In this document: positions 25,101-31,784 of the stretch, piece after piece
How positions within the stretch are numbered: position 1 is the first letter of the stretch
How the letters are laid out: the number at the start of each line of letters is the position of its first letter
Assembly (NCBI GenBank): GCA_016213885.1
Contig: JACQZM010000074.1
Location: 1 to 45,830 of the forward strand
DNA length: 45,830 bases
Reading direction: 5' to 3'
Source of the DNA: Candidatus Rifleibacteriota bacterium
GTDB taxonomy: Bacteria > Muiribacteriota > UBA6191 > JACPRK01 > JACQZM01
Position numbers and translations under genes: made by a program
Notes under the pieces: model-generated
What the model saw: the letters and a program-made list of their open reading frames with translations, nothing else
Databases searched by the model: none
What the model was told of the DNA's origin: nothing

Positions 25101-26939
25101 CACCTCGACGAGGCCGATCTGGATCGCGAGAAGACAGGGCTGGGCGAACTCCGTGAGCTCCAGCCTGGATCGGTCCCGGGGCCGCCGGAGCTCCTCGACG
25201 ATCGACCAGCCCGCGACCGCGCCGAACGCCTCCTCGAACCGGCCGATGGCACGAGCGAACACCGGCTCCCGGTCCAGCAGCTCCGTCCCCATGCCCTGCC
25301 ACTGGCAACCGTTCCCGGAGAACATGAGCGCCAGGCGGCCCCGCCGCCCCAGCGACGGCCCGGCGTGGACGCCTGGAGATTCCCTGTTCCGGGCGAAGGC
25401 GCCCAGCCGCTGGCCGATCTCCTCGACGGTGGTTCCCCGCACCACCAGCCGCTGGGGATGGAGGTCCCGGTGGAAGGCCGCGGAGTAGGCGATGTCGTCG
25501 TAGGCCGGGGCCCCTTCCCGGTCGATCAGGTCGGCGAACCGACGGGCCAGCTCCTTGAGGGAGTGGCCGGACCGGGCCGACAGGTAGAGCGGAGGGACCG
25601 GATCCCGGGGGCGCTCCGTCGGGTTCGGGGCCCGGTCCGGAAACGAGGAGAGCACGACGTGGGCGTTGGTCCCGCCGAAGCCGAAGGAGTTCACCCCGGC
25701 GAACAGCGGCTCTCCGTCGCCCATCGGCGTGGCTTCCGTCACCACCCGGAGCCTCAGCTCCTCGAATGGAATCTGGGGGTTCGGTTCGTCGAAGTGGAGG
25801 TTGGCCGGAAGCACCCGGTGCTTCATCGCCAGCACCACCTTGAGCACGCCGGCCAGCCCGGCTCCCGACTCCAGGTGCCCGATGTTGGTCTTGACCGAGC
25901 CCACCAGGAGCGGATCGCCGGGCCTGCGGTGCGGGCCGAAGAACCGGCCGATGGCCGCCAGCTCCAGCGGGTCGCCCGCGGAGGTCCCGGTGCCGTGGGC
26001 CTCGACGTACCCGACCCGGTCGGGGGAGACCCCGGCTCCGTGGTACACCCGCCTCAGCAGCGCCTCCTGCGCCCTGTCGCTGGGCAGCGAGATCCCCGGC
26101 GTCCGCCCGTCGGAGTTGACGCCGGTCCCCAGGATCACGGCGTGGATCGGATCGCGGTCGCGGATCGCCGCGGTGAGCGGCTTCAGCGCCAGGACCACGC
26201 CGCCCTCGGCCCGGACGTACCCGTTGGCCCCGGCGTCGAACGCCCGGCATCGACCGCTCGGCGAGAGCATCGAGGCCGTGGAGAACCCGATGAACGGAAA
26301 CGGCGACAGCAGGGCGTTGACGCCGCCCACCAGGGCGAACGACGCCTCGCCGGACCGGAGGCTCTGGCAGGCCAGGTGGAGCGCCACCAGGGACGACGAG
26401 CAGGCGGTGTCGACGGAGAGGCTCGGACCGTGGAGGTCCAGCGCGTACGACACCCGGTTCGCGGCGATCGCCAGCGCCCCGCCGCTCATGTAGTACGGGT
26501 TCATCGTGGCGGCGTCGCCGAACCGCATCAGGGAGAAGTCGTTGAACGAGACGCCCACGAACACGCCTGCGGAGCTCCCCGCCAGCCGGGAGGGGGGGAT
26601 GCCGGCGTCTTCCAGCGCTTCCCAGGCCAGCTCCAGCATCAGCCGCTGCTGCACGTCGACCTGCTCGGCCTCCCGCGGGGAGATGCCGAAGAAGGCGGCA
26701 TCGAACCGCTCCACGTCGTCGATGACGCCGGCCGACCAGACGTACGACAGGCCCGGCTCGCCCCCCCCTTCGGAACGGGGGTGGAAGAAGTAGCTCTTGC
26801 TCCAGCGGGTGTCGGGAACCTGGGTGACCGCGTCGGTCTTCGTGGCGAGGAGCCGCCAGAAGGCGTCGGGACACCCGGCTCCGCCGGGCAGGCGGCACGC
26901 CGTTCCGACGATGGCTATGGGTTCATTGGCCGGGTCCAT
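19197..26939 (-). CDS. Highly reducing iterative type I polyketide synthase (KS-AT-DH-cMT-ER-KR-ACP)
   Basis: The megasynthase has 2580 residues. KS: Cys180 in DTACSSS, His315 in EAHGTGT, His355 in NIGHLE. AT: Ser628 in GHSVGE, with YAFHH at 729-732 in the specificity region. DH: His928 in SDHRLGENVVFP and Asp1092 in LDAALQ. cMT: about 1290-1580, motif I LELGARSV, which lacks the usual second and third glycines, so methylation may be weak or absent. ER: LNFRDVM and HGGAGGVGLAAIQ. KR: TGGLSGLGL and YSS...ASYVAAN. ACP: Ser2488 in GLDSL, then a helical tail of about 50 residues that could dock to a partner. One complete fully reducing module without a thioesterase is like fungal HR-PKSs and mycobacterial Mas/PpsC. 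Chain release is probably done by the alpha-oxoamine synthase encoded upstream. The ATG at 26939 was chosen over one at 26990 because KS homology begins immediately and a promoter overlaps the longer start. Confidence 0.93.
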   Translation of the reverse strand: MDPANEPIAIVGTACRLPGGAGCPDAFWRLLATKTDAVTQVPDTRWSKSYFFHPRSEGGGEPGLSYVWSAGVIDDVERFDAAFFGISPREAEQVDVQQRLMLELAWEALEDAGIPPSRLAGSSAGVFVGVSFNDFSLMRFGDAATMNPYYMSGGALAIAANRVSYALDLHGPSLSVDTACSSSLVALHLACQSLRSGEASFALVGGVNALLSPFPFIGFSTASMLSPSGRCRAFDAGANGYVRAEGGVVLALKPLTAAIRDRDPIHAVILGTGVNSDGRTPGISLPSDRAQEALLRRVYHGAGVSPDRVGYVEAHGTGTSAGDPLELAAIGRFFGPHRRPGDPLLVGSVKTNIGHLESGAGLAGVLKVVLAMKHRVLPANLHFDEPNPQIPFEELRLRVVTEATPMGDGEPLFAGVNSFGFGGTNAHVVLSSFPDRAPNPTERPRDPVPPLYLSARSGHSLKELARRFADLIDREGAPAYDDIAYSAAFHRDLHPQRLVVRGTTVEEIGQRLGAFARNRESPGVHAGPSLGRRGRLALMFSGNGCQWQGMGTELLDREPVFARAIGRFEEAFGAVAGWSIVEELRRPRDRSRLELTEFAQPCLLAIQIGLVEVLRSWKVEPEAVLGHSVGEVAAAWASGALSLDQAAALIDARSRAQELTRGQGRMAAVGMSARQAGDEIRRYDGAVELACINSPAAVTLAGPLAALQDLERRLEPSGVFFRILGLDYAFHHQVLDPIRDDLLAWIGALEPGPMAVPMVSSVTGTPIGPDALGPAYWWDNARKPVLFGPALAHLIDDGFNLFLEVGPHPILVAYARDALKERSVQGHSSGLLTRELPGVEQLESAQALLHIVADAVDRRVHFREQRRFRALPTYPWQREHHWYTPSREDLNATRRRSDHPLLGYRAGADQLVWESRIDRRLFGYLSDHRLGENVVFPAAAYIEMALAACARHTGAAGQEIAGLEIHSPMILEPERTRVARFSLSADDGRFAIESRDRLADQPWVQHVTGRLTALPAGTTRPRMEVPGPDDRPVISGEEHQAIARSLGMNYGPAFQGVRSVRVDGREAWGWIGDPPGPPIDGEGYLVHPVVLDAALQVFIDLACHHVQQRSFAHVPVGFSRIVRHAPADGTRPGGEARPALCLTRLDRVGDRSLVVSFWLLDREGRVQVELIGCRLQRTDLLAPGPRRPGLFEVAARPAQRYDQDYRSSVPDLAVVEPAVQARVDRDSVRFARPAFHENGAPLARAAIAGFCLEALRANWSWTRPLSLDEVIREGRLDERHRRFVQAIFRWLEQDGLAACTDGRWTLAVEPDLPGATAIWRRLVADHPAHSVEGLLLGRVASHLVPILRGEMESHALVPREPGSGTFEHLVDLAPAATILSGALAQTMLEIARRWPRERKLRVLELGARSVRLASLVAGQADGTALEYVLTAEDDRVLPALELSAGALRGVTVALFDPRKSPQDQRLDASSFDVIVAADVLHRSGDVAGALRLARTLLARGGALLVGEQGPDRWHDFVFGPDPDWWARDAAGPVSRRFGRESWAAALGECGFEQVRTVGEAQGPGGSGSFVVSGRKLQGDGPAATAPRTGSDPVPSPRRWLITEDASGPSRELASRLAAALSRSGQTVFFARAGEAFERLDEQTFGLAPSSPTDFARLLTELDGGANLRAIVHLMGFELSEDSDPAALVDLAERRLVSVVHLAQALERAGDSCRPRLVLVTGRAVGSVGSVNGTRRDAILPGQAGLWGLGRVLANEYPELAVTLVDLQGDDLDRLASRLAVEVLDPGPEDEVLLGESTRHVHRIAPVTDPRSGAASGEASDPVGPAENVRLGFVTPGPFSHLTWSRSSRPAPGPGQVEIEVRATGLNFRDVMWAMGLLPDAALEGGLAGPTLGLECAGVVTRVGPGVSELAQGDPVVGFGPQCFARFVVTDAGAVARIPASLTFEEAATVPAAFFTAYYSLKHLARLQPGERVLIHGGAGGVGLAAIQYAGLVAAEIHATAGSEEKREFLRLLGVDRVYDSRSLSFADQILEATGGEGVDVVLNSLAGEAIRRNLSLLKPFGRFVELGKRDLYADTRIGLKPLRQNVSYFAVDVDQVMTGQRALGRRLFAELMGLIEREALRPLVHRAFPQAQAVEAFRHMQLSKHLGKIVVSMDGAGVRTAPPEVPASPIEVDPHGSYLVTGGLSGLGLKTAQWLVQRGARTLILMGRRGVHTDEAREVLASLAARGVAVHVACADVADRAQVARVLGQCGAALPRLKGVVHAAMVLDDGIVRNLTGRRILEVLAPKVLGGSNLHQLTLGYELDFFVMYSSTTTLFGNPGQASYVAANACLEALAHERRRQGLPALTVSWGAISDVGVVAKDPELKRHLKERMGDPGLTANEALDLLDELVPAGRAHVAATRQDWRQLVSFLPAAGAPKFSELVGGAPSDRASSTPGEPFARRVAGLGPEERLAALIDLLKRTVSQVMQWPIERIDVDRPTMEMGLDSLMAVELHVALEKELQTSLPRTAINPWTSIADLAGALARRFDAPAAAGGDRSSAAVDEVAATLAKHGVSMDQDGVQSVLRTVREARDGGERLL

Positions 26940-26960
26940 GGTGAAGGAGAGTGATGGGCC

Positions 26961-26990
26961 ATTGTATCGGCGAGAAGGGTCTGGAGGCAA
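26961..26990 (-). promoter_or_regulatory. Sigma-70-type promoter of the HR-PKS gene
   Basis: On the minus strand TTGCCT (26985-26990) and TACAAT (26961-26966) are separated by 18 bases. Transcription would start about 13-16 bases before the ATG at 26939, and no Shine-Dalgarno is seen there, so the mRNA would have a very short leader. This gives the PKS its own promoter inside the - strand gene series. Confidence 0.5.
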
Positions 26991-27092
26991 CCTCTTCCAT
27001 GGAGAGCCTCCCGACCCGGGATCCCGGAGGACCGGGCCAACCGAAGCGAGCCCGGTCGGAGTGGCCGCGCCGGGGACGGCGGGCGCGACCGG

Positions 27093-28457
27093 TCAGCGGA
27101 GCTTCTCCAGCTCCTCGACCAGGGTCTGCACCGCGGTCCGGATCTGCTCCTGGGAATGGGCCGAGCTGATGAAGAACCGCAGCCGGGCCGACCTCTCCTC
27201 CACGGCCGGGGCGATGATCGGCTGCACGTTGATCCGGCGCTCGAACAGACGGTTCGAGAGGACCACGGCCCGGTGCGAGCTTCCGATGATCACCGGGACG
27301 ATGGAGAAGCCCTGGGAGAGGCCGGTGTCCAGGCCGGCGTCGCGGCACAGCGCCAGGAAGAGACCGGCCCTCTCGTGGAGGACGGTCACGCGCTCCGGCT
27401 CGCGGCGCAACATCTCGAGAGCCGCCAGGCTCGCGGCGGCCAGCGGGGGAGCCATCCCCACGGAGTAGACGAACCCCGGGGCGGTGAACTTCAGCATCTC
27501 CACCAGCGCCGAGGAGCCGGCGATGTAGCCGCCGCAGCCTGCCAGGGTCTTGGAGAGCGTCCCCATCCAGATGTCCACGTCGCCGGGGTCCACGCCGAAG
27601 TGCTCGGCGACGCCCCTCCCCCGGGGGCCGACCACGCCCAGCGAGTGGGCCTCGTCGACCATGAGGAGCGCCCGGTACCTGTTCTTGACGTCGATCAGCC
27701 GGGGCAGCGGCGGGACGTCCCCGTCCATGCTGAAGTGGCCCTCGGTCACGATCAGGGTCCGCTCGTGGTCGTGACGGACCGGCTCCAGGAGACGCTCGAG
27801 CGCGTCCACGTCGTTGTGGGGGAACGGGATCCTCCGGGCGCCGGAGAGGACCGCCCCCTGGGCCACGCTGTTGTGGATGAGAGAATCGTGGACGATCAGA
27901 TCCCTGGGCCCGAGGAGGTGGCCGATCGTCGTCACGTTCGTGGCGTGACCGCCCACCATGACCACGCAGGCCTCGCAGCCCAGGAGGCTCGCGATCGCCT
28001 CCTCCAGCTGCCTGTGGATCGGTCGCTCCCCGGAGACGAGCCGGCTGGCCGAAGCGGACGTTCCGTACCGGTCGATGGCGTCCTTGGCGGCCCTGGACAC
28101 CTCGGGGTGTCCGCACAGGTCGAGGTAGTTGTAGGTGGCGAAGTTCAGGTGGACCTGGCCGTCGATGACCGTGGTGTCCCTGGCGACCCCCTGGTGCTGT
28201 CTGAAGTAGGGGTTCCCGACCCCCAGCCGGGCAGCGATGGCGTGGCTGCGGACCAGCTCCTGATGGCCCTCCATGCACTCGAACCGGTAGTGTCTGACCG
28301 GGATGGCCGCCGCCACCGCCGCCACCGGCGCCAGCGGGGAGAGCGGCGGGGCCGGACGAGCGTCCGGGTCGTGGCGCCCTTTCAGCCGCCGGGCCAGCTC
28401 CTGCCGGGCATCCCTGGACAGTCCGAACACCTTGTTGGAGTCGTCCGATCGATCCAC
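27093..28457 (-). CDS. Alpha-oxoamine synthase (PLP-dependent, SPT/AONS-like)
   Basis: The protein has 454 residues from a GTG start. The core (about 60-450) has fold-type I landmarks: NYLDLCGHPEV, GTSASASRLVSGE, VDEAHSLGVVG (Asp268, His271), and the PLP lysine Lys303 in GTLSKTLAGCGG. The family (serine palmitoyltransferase, KBL, ALAS, AONS) condenses an amino acid with an acyl thioester with loss of CO2. Next to an HR-PKS lacking a thioesterase it is the likely release enzyme, giving a 2-amino-3-ketone as FUM8 does with FUM1 in fumonisin biosynthesis. The 60-residue N-terminal extension (SNKVFGLSRDARQELARRL) is not part of the usual core and may bind the ACP. The amino acid used cannot be read from sequence. 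Confidence 0.9.
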   Translation of the reverse strand: MDRSDDSNKVFGLSRDARQELARRLKGRHDPDARPAPPLSPLAPVAAVAAAIPVRHYRFECMEGHQELVRSHAIAARLGVGNPYFRQHQGVARDTTVIDGQVHLNFATYNYLDLCGHPEVSRAAKDAIDRYGTSASASRLVSGERPIHRQLEEAIASLLGCEACVVMVGGHATNVTTIGHLLGPRDLIVHDSLIHNSVAQGAVLSGARRIPFPHNDVDALERLLEPVRHDHERTLIVTEGHFSMDGDVPPLPRLIDVKNRYRALLMVDEAHSLGVVGPRGRGVAEHFGVDPGDVDIWMGTLSKTLAGCGGYIAGSSALVEMLKFTAPGFVYSVGMAPPLAAASLAALEMLRREPERVTVLHERAGLFLALCRDAGLDTGLSQGFSIVPVIIGSSHRAVVLSNRLFERRINVQPIIAPAVEERSARLRFFISSAHSQEQIRTAVQTLVEELEKLR

Positions 28458-28468
28458 GAGGCCGCAGT

Positions 28469-29509
28469 CTACTGTCGACGAGGGGGGCTCTGCAACCGAT
28501 CCGACCGGTTCCGGTCGGCCAGCTGCTCGAGCCGGGCCGCCAGCCGGGCCGTGCCGTGGAACTCCCCTCCGGTCAACCGGGACTCGTACTCGGGCAGGCG
28601 CTGCTCGAAGAGCTCGAACAGCTCCGGCCCGGGGTCGCTGGCCAGGCTGCAATCGCCATAGCCCAGCTCCCGGAGCATGCGGGCATTGACGAACTGCTCG
28701 TAGGCTCCGGCGATCGGGAACGCCAGCACCGGCTTGCCCAGGTGGAGCGCCTCCGACAGCACCGTGTGGCTGCCGTTGGCCACCAGGTACCGGCACGACG
28801 ACAGATCCGCCAGGAACCGCTCCCGGGAGAACCGGTGGAACGTGACGGCGCCCGCTGGCGGACGCTCTCCGAAGCCGTAGCAGCGGCACGGTCCGGAGAG
28901 CCTGGCCAGCGCGGGCACCAGAGCCCGGAACGTGGGAGACGTCTGGTAGATCACGACGTGGTCGCCCCGGGTCGGGGCGATCTCTTCGAGCCGCGGCGAC
29001 AGGAGCGGGGCGAACACCTCGGTCCGGTCGGGCAAGAGCGGCGTCACGGGAAAGAACGAGTGGACCAGGTAGCTCCGGGGCCAGCTGTACAGAAGCCTCA
29101 TGGACAGGGAGAGCCCCCAGCGCGATCCTGCCTGGCCGGGAGGCCGGCCGAACGAGCAGTGGGTGAGGAGGTGCTGGTGGTCCAGGCTGTAGCAGGGGAC
29201 CCCGGCCCGCCGCGCCGCCACGGCGGTGACGATCTCGTAGAGCGAGAGGACCAGATCGGTCTCGAACTCCCGGATCACGGCGGCGACGAGGGCGCGCCTC
29301 AGGGTGGCCAGGGCGTCGACCCGGTTGTCGGCGTAGACCGTCCCCGGCACCGGAACCTCGTGGACCGCGAACCCGGTGCGATCGAGCTCCAGCGCCCGCC
29401 CTCCGCCCACGAACAGGAACTCGTGCCCTCGAAGCGCTTCGGTCAGGGCCAGCGCCTCGTGGACGTGCCCCCAGGCGTCGCCCATGACGCCGCACAGGAA
29501 CCGGGCCAT
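28469..29509 (-). CDS. Glycosyltransferase, MurG/UGT-like (GT-B)
   Basis: The protein has 346 residues. The N-terminal GDAWGHVHEALAL matches the Gly-rich loop of GT28/GT1 enzymes. The C-terminal half carries the donor-binding pattern ANGSHTVLSEALHLGKPVLA followed by FPIAGAYEQ, typical of UDP-sugar binding (Gly, Glu and Gln positions). It is predicted to put a sugar on a lipophilic acceptor at the inner membrane. It ends 11 bases before the oxoamine synthase start and begins directly after the GT4 gene, so all are one operon. The acceptor may be the amino-lipid formed by the PKS/oxoamine synthase pair (inference). Confidence 0.85.
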   Translation of the reverse strand: MARFLCGVMGDAWGHVHEALALTEALRGHEFLFVGGGRALELDRTGFAVHEVPVPGTVYADNRVDALATLRRALVAAVIREFETDLVLSLYEIVTAVAARRAGVPCYSLDHQHLLTHCSFGRPPGQAGSRWGLSLSMRLLYSWPRSYLVHSFFPVTPLLPDRTEVFAPLLSPRLEEIAPTRGDHVVIYQTSPTFRALVPALARLSGPCRCYGFGERPPAGAVTFHRFSRERFLADLSSCRYLVANGSHTVLSEALHLGKPVLAFPIAGAYEQFVNARMLRELGYGDCSLASDPGPELFELFEQRLPEYESRLTGGEFHGTARLAARLEQLADRNRSDRLQSPPRRQ

Positions 29510-30631
29510 TCAGCGACTCGCCTCCCCCGGGGCCACCGGACGACCGTATCTTGCCAGGAGCCTCGAGAACAGCTCCTCGTACGCCCCGACCATGGCGGCA
29601 TGGCCGTAACGCTGGGTCACGCGCTGCCGGCCCCGGCGACCCAGGTCGGTCCACAGGTCGCCGTCGGAGAGGATCCGGTCGAGGTCGCAAGACAGCGCCT
29701 CCACGTCGCCCGGCGGCGAGAGCAGGCCGCAGTCGCCCTCGAGGAGCTCCACCAGACCCGGCAGCGCCGACGCCACCACCGGGACCCCCGACGCCATCGC
29801 TTCCAGCACCACGTTGGGCAGGCCCTCGTGCCGGGACGGCAGCGCCAGGCACCAGGCGCCGGCCAGGAGCTCGTCGATCGAGAGCCGGCCGGGCTCGAGG
29901 AAGATCCGGTCCCGGGCGGCGCTCCGCTCGATCCGCCGGGTCAGCTGGCGCTCGAGCGGGCCGTCTCCGACGATCCTCAGCTCGGCTCCGGGGTGCCCGG
30001 GGGCGATCCGCTCGAACGCGGCGATCAGGCCCAGGTGGTCCTTCTCGGGAACCAGGCGGCCCAGGCTCAGCACCACCTGCCGGCGCCGATCCCGGCTCGG
30101 CCGGGTCGAGCCGAACCGCTCCGGGTCCACGCCGTTGGGGATCACGGTCACCGCCTCGGCGGCCACGGGGCACCGCTCCATGAGGAGACCCTTCAGCGAG
30201 GAGGCGTTGCAGACGTGGTGGTGGGCCAGCGACCAGAGCCACCGTTCATGCTGCAGGTCCGGATCCTGCGTGCCCCGGATGCTGGCCACCAGCACCGGCC
30301 TGGCGATCCACCGCCCCAGCAGCCGTCCCCAGATGTTGGGGATGCCGGTCAGCATGAGCACCAGGTCGGGCCGGTCGGAGCGGAGCCGGCACCCCAGCCC
30401 GAAGAGCGCCGGCGGCCAGACGTAGGAGCCTCGGCCGAGCCAGACGATCTCGAGGCCGTGGCTACGGGCCAGCGGGACGAAGTCGTCGCCGGCCTGCATG
30501 ACCCACAGCGTCACCCGGAACCGAGCCGGATCGAGCCCCCGGGCCAGCTCCAGCGCCTGACGCTGGGTGCCGCCGAACTTCAGGTCTTGCAGCAGCAGCA
30601 CCACCCTGGCCGGGATCGATCGACCGGTCAT
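29510..30631 (-). CDS. Glycosyltransferase family 4
   Basis: The protein has 373 residues. It shows the N-terminal GT4 loop FGGTQRQALELARGL, a middle VIPNGVDPERF, and the C-terminal SLGRLVPEKDHLGLI and PSRHEGLPNVVLEAMASG with the E-x7-E nucleotide-sugar motif. It is a retaining transferase using a nucleotide-activated sugar. Its ATG overlaps the stop of the deacetylase gene (ATGA at 30628-30631), indicating coupled translation. It probably elongates a glycan on a lipid carrier; donor and acceptor are unknown. Confidence 0.9.
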   Translation of the reverse strand: MTGRSIPARVVLLLQDLKFGGTQRQALELARGLDPARFRVTLWVMQAGDDFVPLARSHGLEIVWLGRGSYVWPPALFGLGCRLRSDRPDLVLMLTGIPNIWGRLLGRWIARPVLVASIRGTQDPDLQHERWLWSLAHHHVCNASSLKGLLMERCPVAAEAVTVIPNGVDPERFGSTRPSRDRRRQVVLSLGRLVPEKDHLGLIAAFERIAPGHPGAELRIVGDGPLERQLTRRIERSAARDRIFLEPGRLSIDELLAGAWCLALPSRHEGLPNVVLEAMASGVPVVASALPGLVELLEGDCGLLSPPGDVEALSCDLDRILSDGDLWTDLGRRGRQRVTQRYGHAAMVGAYEELFSRLLARYGRPVAPGEASR

Positions 30632-31617
30632 GAGGACGCCCCCGGCGCGACGGGCCGATCGCCGCCGCGCTCCGTCAGGAGCTCCCCGGCCTGCTCGAGC
30701 GTCACGCCGCTCACCCCGGACCGGGCGGCGAGCCATTCCAGGAAGCCTCTCAGACGGCGGACCAGCCGGTGGGCGGCGGCCTCGTCGGGGCAGGCTGGCG
30801 AGCCGCCCGGCATCAGCTCCGACGAGTGGAGGTACAGGGTGAGGAAGCGGCCGCCCCGCCCCAGGTGGAGCGCCGCGGCGAGCTTCATGGCCAGACCCGA
30901 GTACATGGTCGGCTGGACGCCGGTGGCCGCCACGTACCTGAACCGCTCCAGGAGCGCCTCTTTGACGCACCGCGGCATGAGGGCGGCGAGCCGGTGGACC
31001 AGGCGCTCGCTCCCGGCCACGATCGGCGTCATGGTCGGCGGCACCTCCCACAGGTCCGGGGCGAGCCGGTGAGGGTCGTAGGGTCCCTCGAACGTCCGGG
31101 GCCCGTCCCTGGACCAGCCGAGCGGCAGGAGGCTCGAGTCGACCCTGATCCCCAGGGGCGGCAGCAGGCGAGGGAGCTCGGGGTCGAACTCGAAGCGGCC
31201 CATGCGGAACGACCGGGGCGCTGCGCCCAGCAGCTGGCGATGACGTTCCACGAGGGTCCGGAGCTTGGCCTGCATCAGCGGCGCAGGCGGGCGCCGGGGA
31301 TCGTTCTCGCCGGTCGGTTCCAGCGGCGGCGTGTTCCAGGGGTGCAGGTGAGCGGCCAGCTCCGCCCCCAGCTCCCGGCGCCACCACGAGAGCTCCTCCC
31401 GGCAGGCCGGGTCCTCCACCACCGGGTAGGTGCACAGCAGCGTCGGCGGCACCCCGAGGTCGCGGCAGAGCGGTGCCAGCTTCCGCAGGTAAAGCGGGCT
31501 CCGGGGCGTCGCGGGGCAGGGCGCGTAGGAGCCGCCGAACAGCCCCTCTTCCTCCACGTCCACGGTGAGGCAGACGTGGACCGTGGCGGGAGGGTCTGCG
31601 GTCCGGTCGAGGCTCAT
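30628..31617 (-). CDS. Polysaccharide deacetylase (NodB-like)
   Basis: The protein has 329 residues. LTVDVEEEG near the N-terminus supplies the motif-1 acidic residues and LAAHLHPWNTPP gives the His-x-His metal site; FRMGRF and DSSLLPLGW follow as motifs 3-4. It removes acetyl groups from an N-acetylated sugar, using a divalent metal. No signal peptide is seen, so it likely acts on cytoplasmic or inner-membrane intermediates, similar to PIG-L/WsaK-like roles. The ATG at 31617 with AGGAG 11 bases upstream is preferred; an ATG at 31647 is possible. It is first in the - strand glycolipid operon and divergent from the MATE gene. Confidence 0.82.
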   Translation of the reverse strand: MSLDRTADPPATVHVCLTVDVEEEGLFGGSYAPCPATPRSPLYLRKLAPLCRDLGVPPTLLCTYPVVEDPACREELSWWRRELGAELAAHLHPWNTPPLEPTGENDPRRPPAPLMQAKLRTLVERHRQLLGAAPRSFRMGRFEFDPELPRLLPPLGIRVDSSLLPLGWSRDGPRTFEGPYDPHRLAPDLWEVPPTMTPIVAGSERLVHRLAALMPRCVKEALLERFRYVAATGVQPTMYSGLAMKLAAALHLGRGGRFLTLYLHSSELMPGGSPACPDEAAAHRLVRRLRGFLEWLAARSGVSGVTLEQAGELLTERGGDRPVAPGASS

Positions 31618-31677
31618 GGTCTGGCGCGCTCCTGAACGACCGGACATGTTACAGGCGACGCGGCGCCGGGTCCACAC

Positions 31678-31696
31678 GCGAGGCGCCGGATCCTGG
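31678..31696 (+). repeat. Remnant of the dispersed repeat
   Basis: Nineteen bases (GCGAGGCGCCGGATCCTGG) are identical to the end of the inverted copy at 34466-34582, including the right hairpin arm. It lies in the divergent promoter region between the deacetylase and MATE genes. Confidence 0.55.
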
Positions 31697-31739
31697 CGCC
31701 GACGACGCGAACTCCCGCCTCCCCGGCCCGGCGGAAAAG

Positions 31740-31748
31740 TGATACCAT
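31740..31748 (+). promoter_or_regulatory. Extended -10 promoter of the MATE gene
   Basis: TGATACCAT fits TGn plus a -10 hexamer and lies 36 bases before the ATG at 31785. No recognisable -35 is present. Confidence 0.4.
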
Positions 31749-31784
31749 GGACGTTTCGACCGGCCACGGACCGCACCCGACCCG

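Noticed and set aside
22497..26954. Very long open frame on the + strand opposite the HR-PKS
   Set aside because: Its translation is Arg/Pro/Gly/His-rich without domains and mirrors the PKS codons; such antisense frames are expected in high-GC genes.
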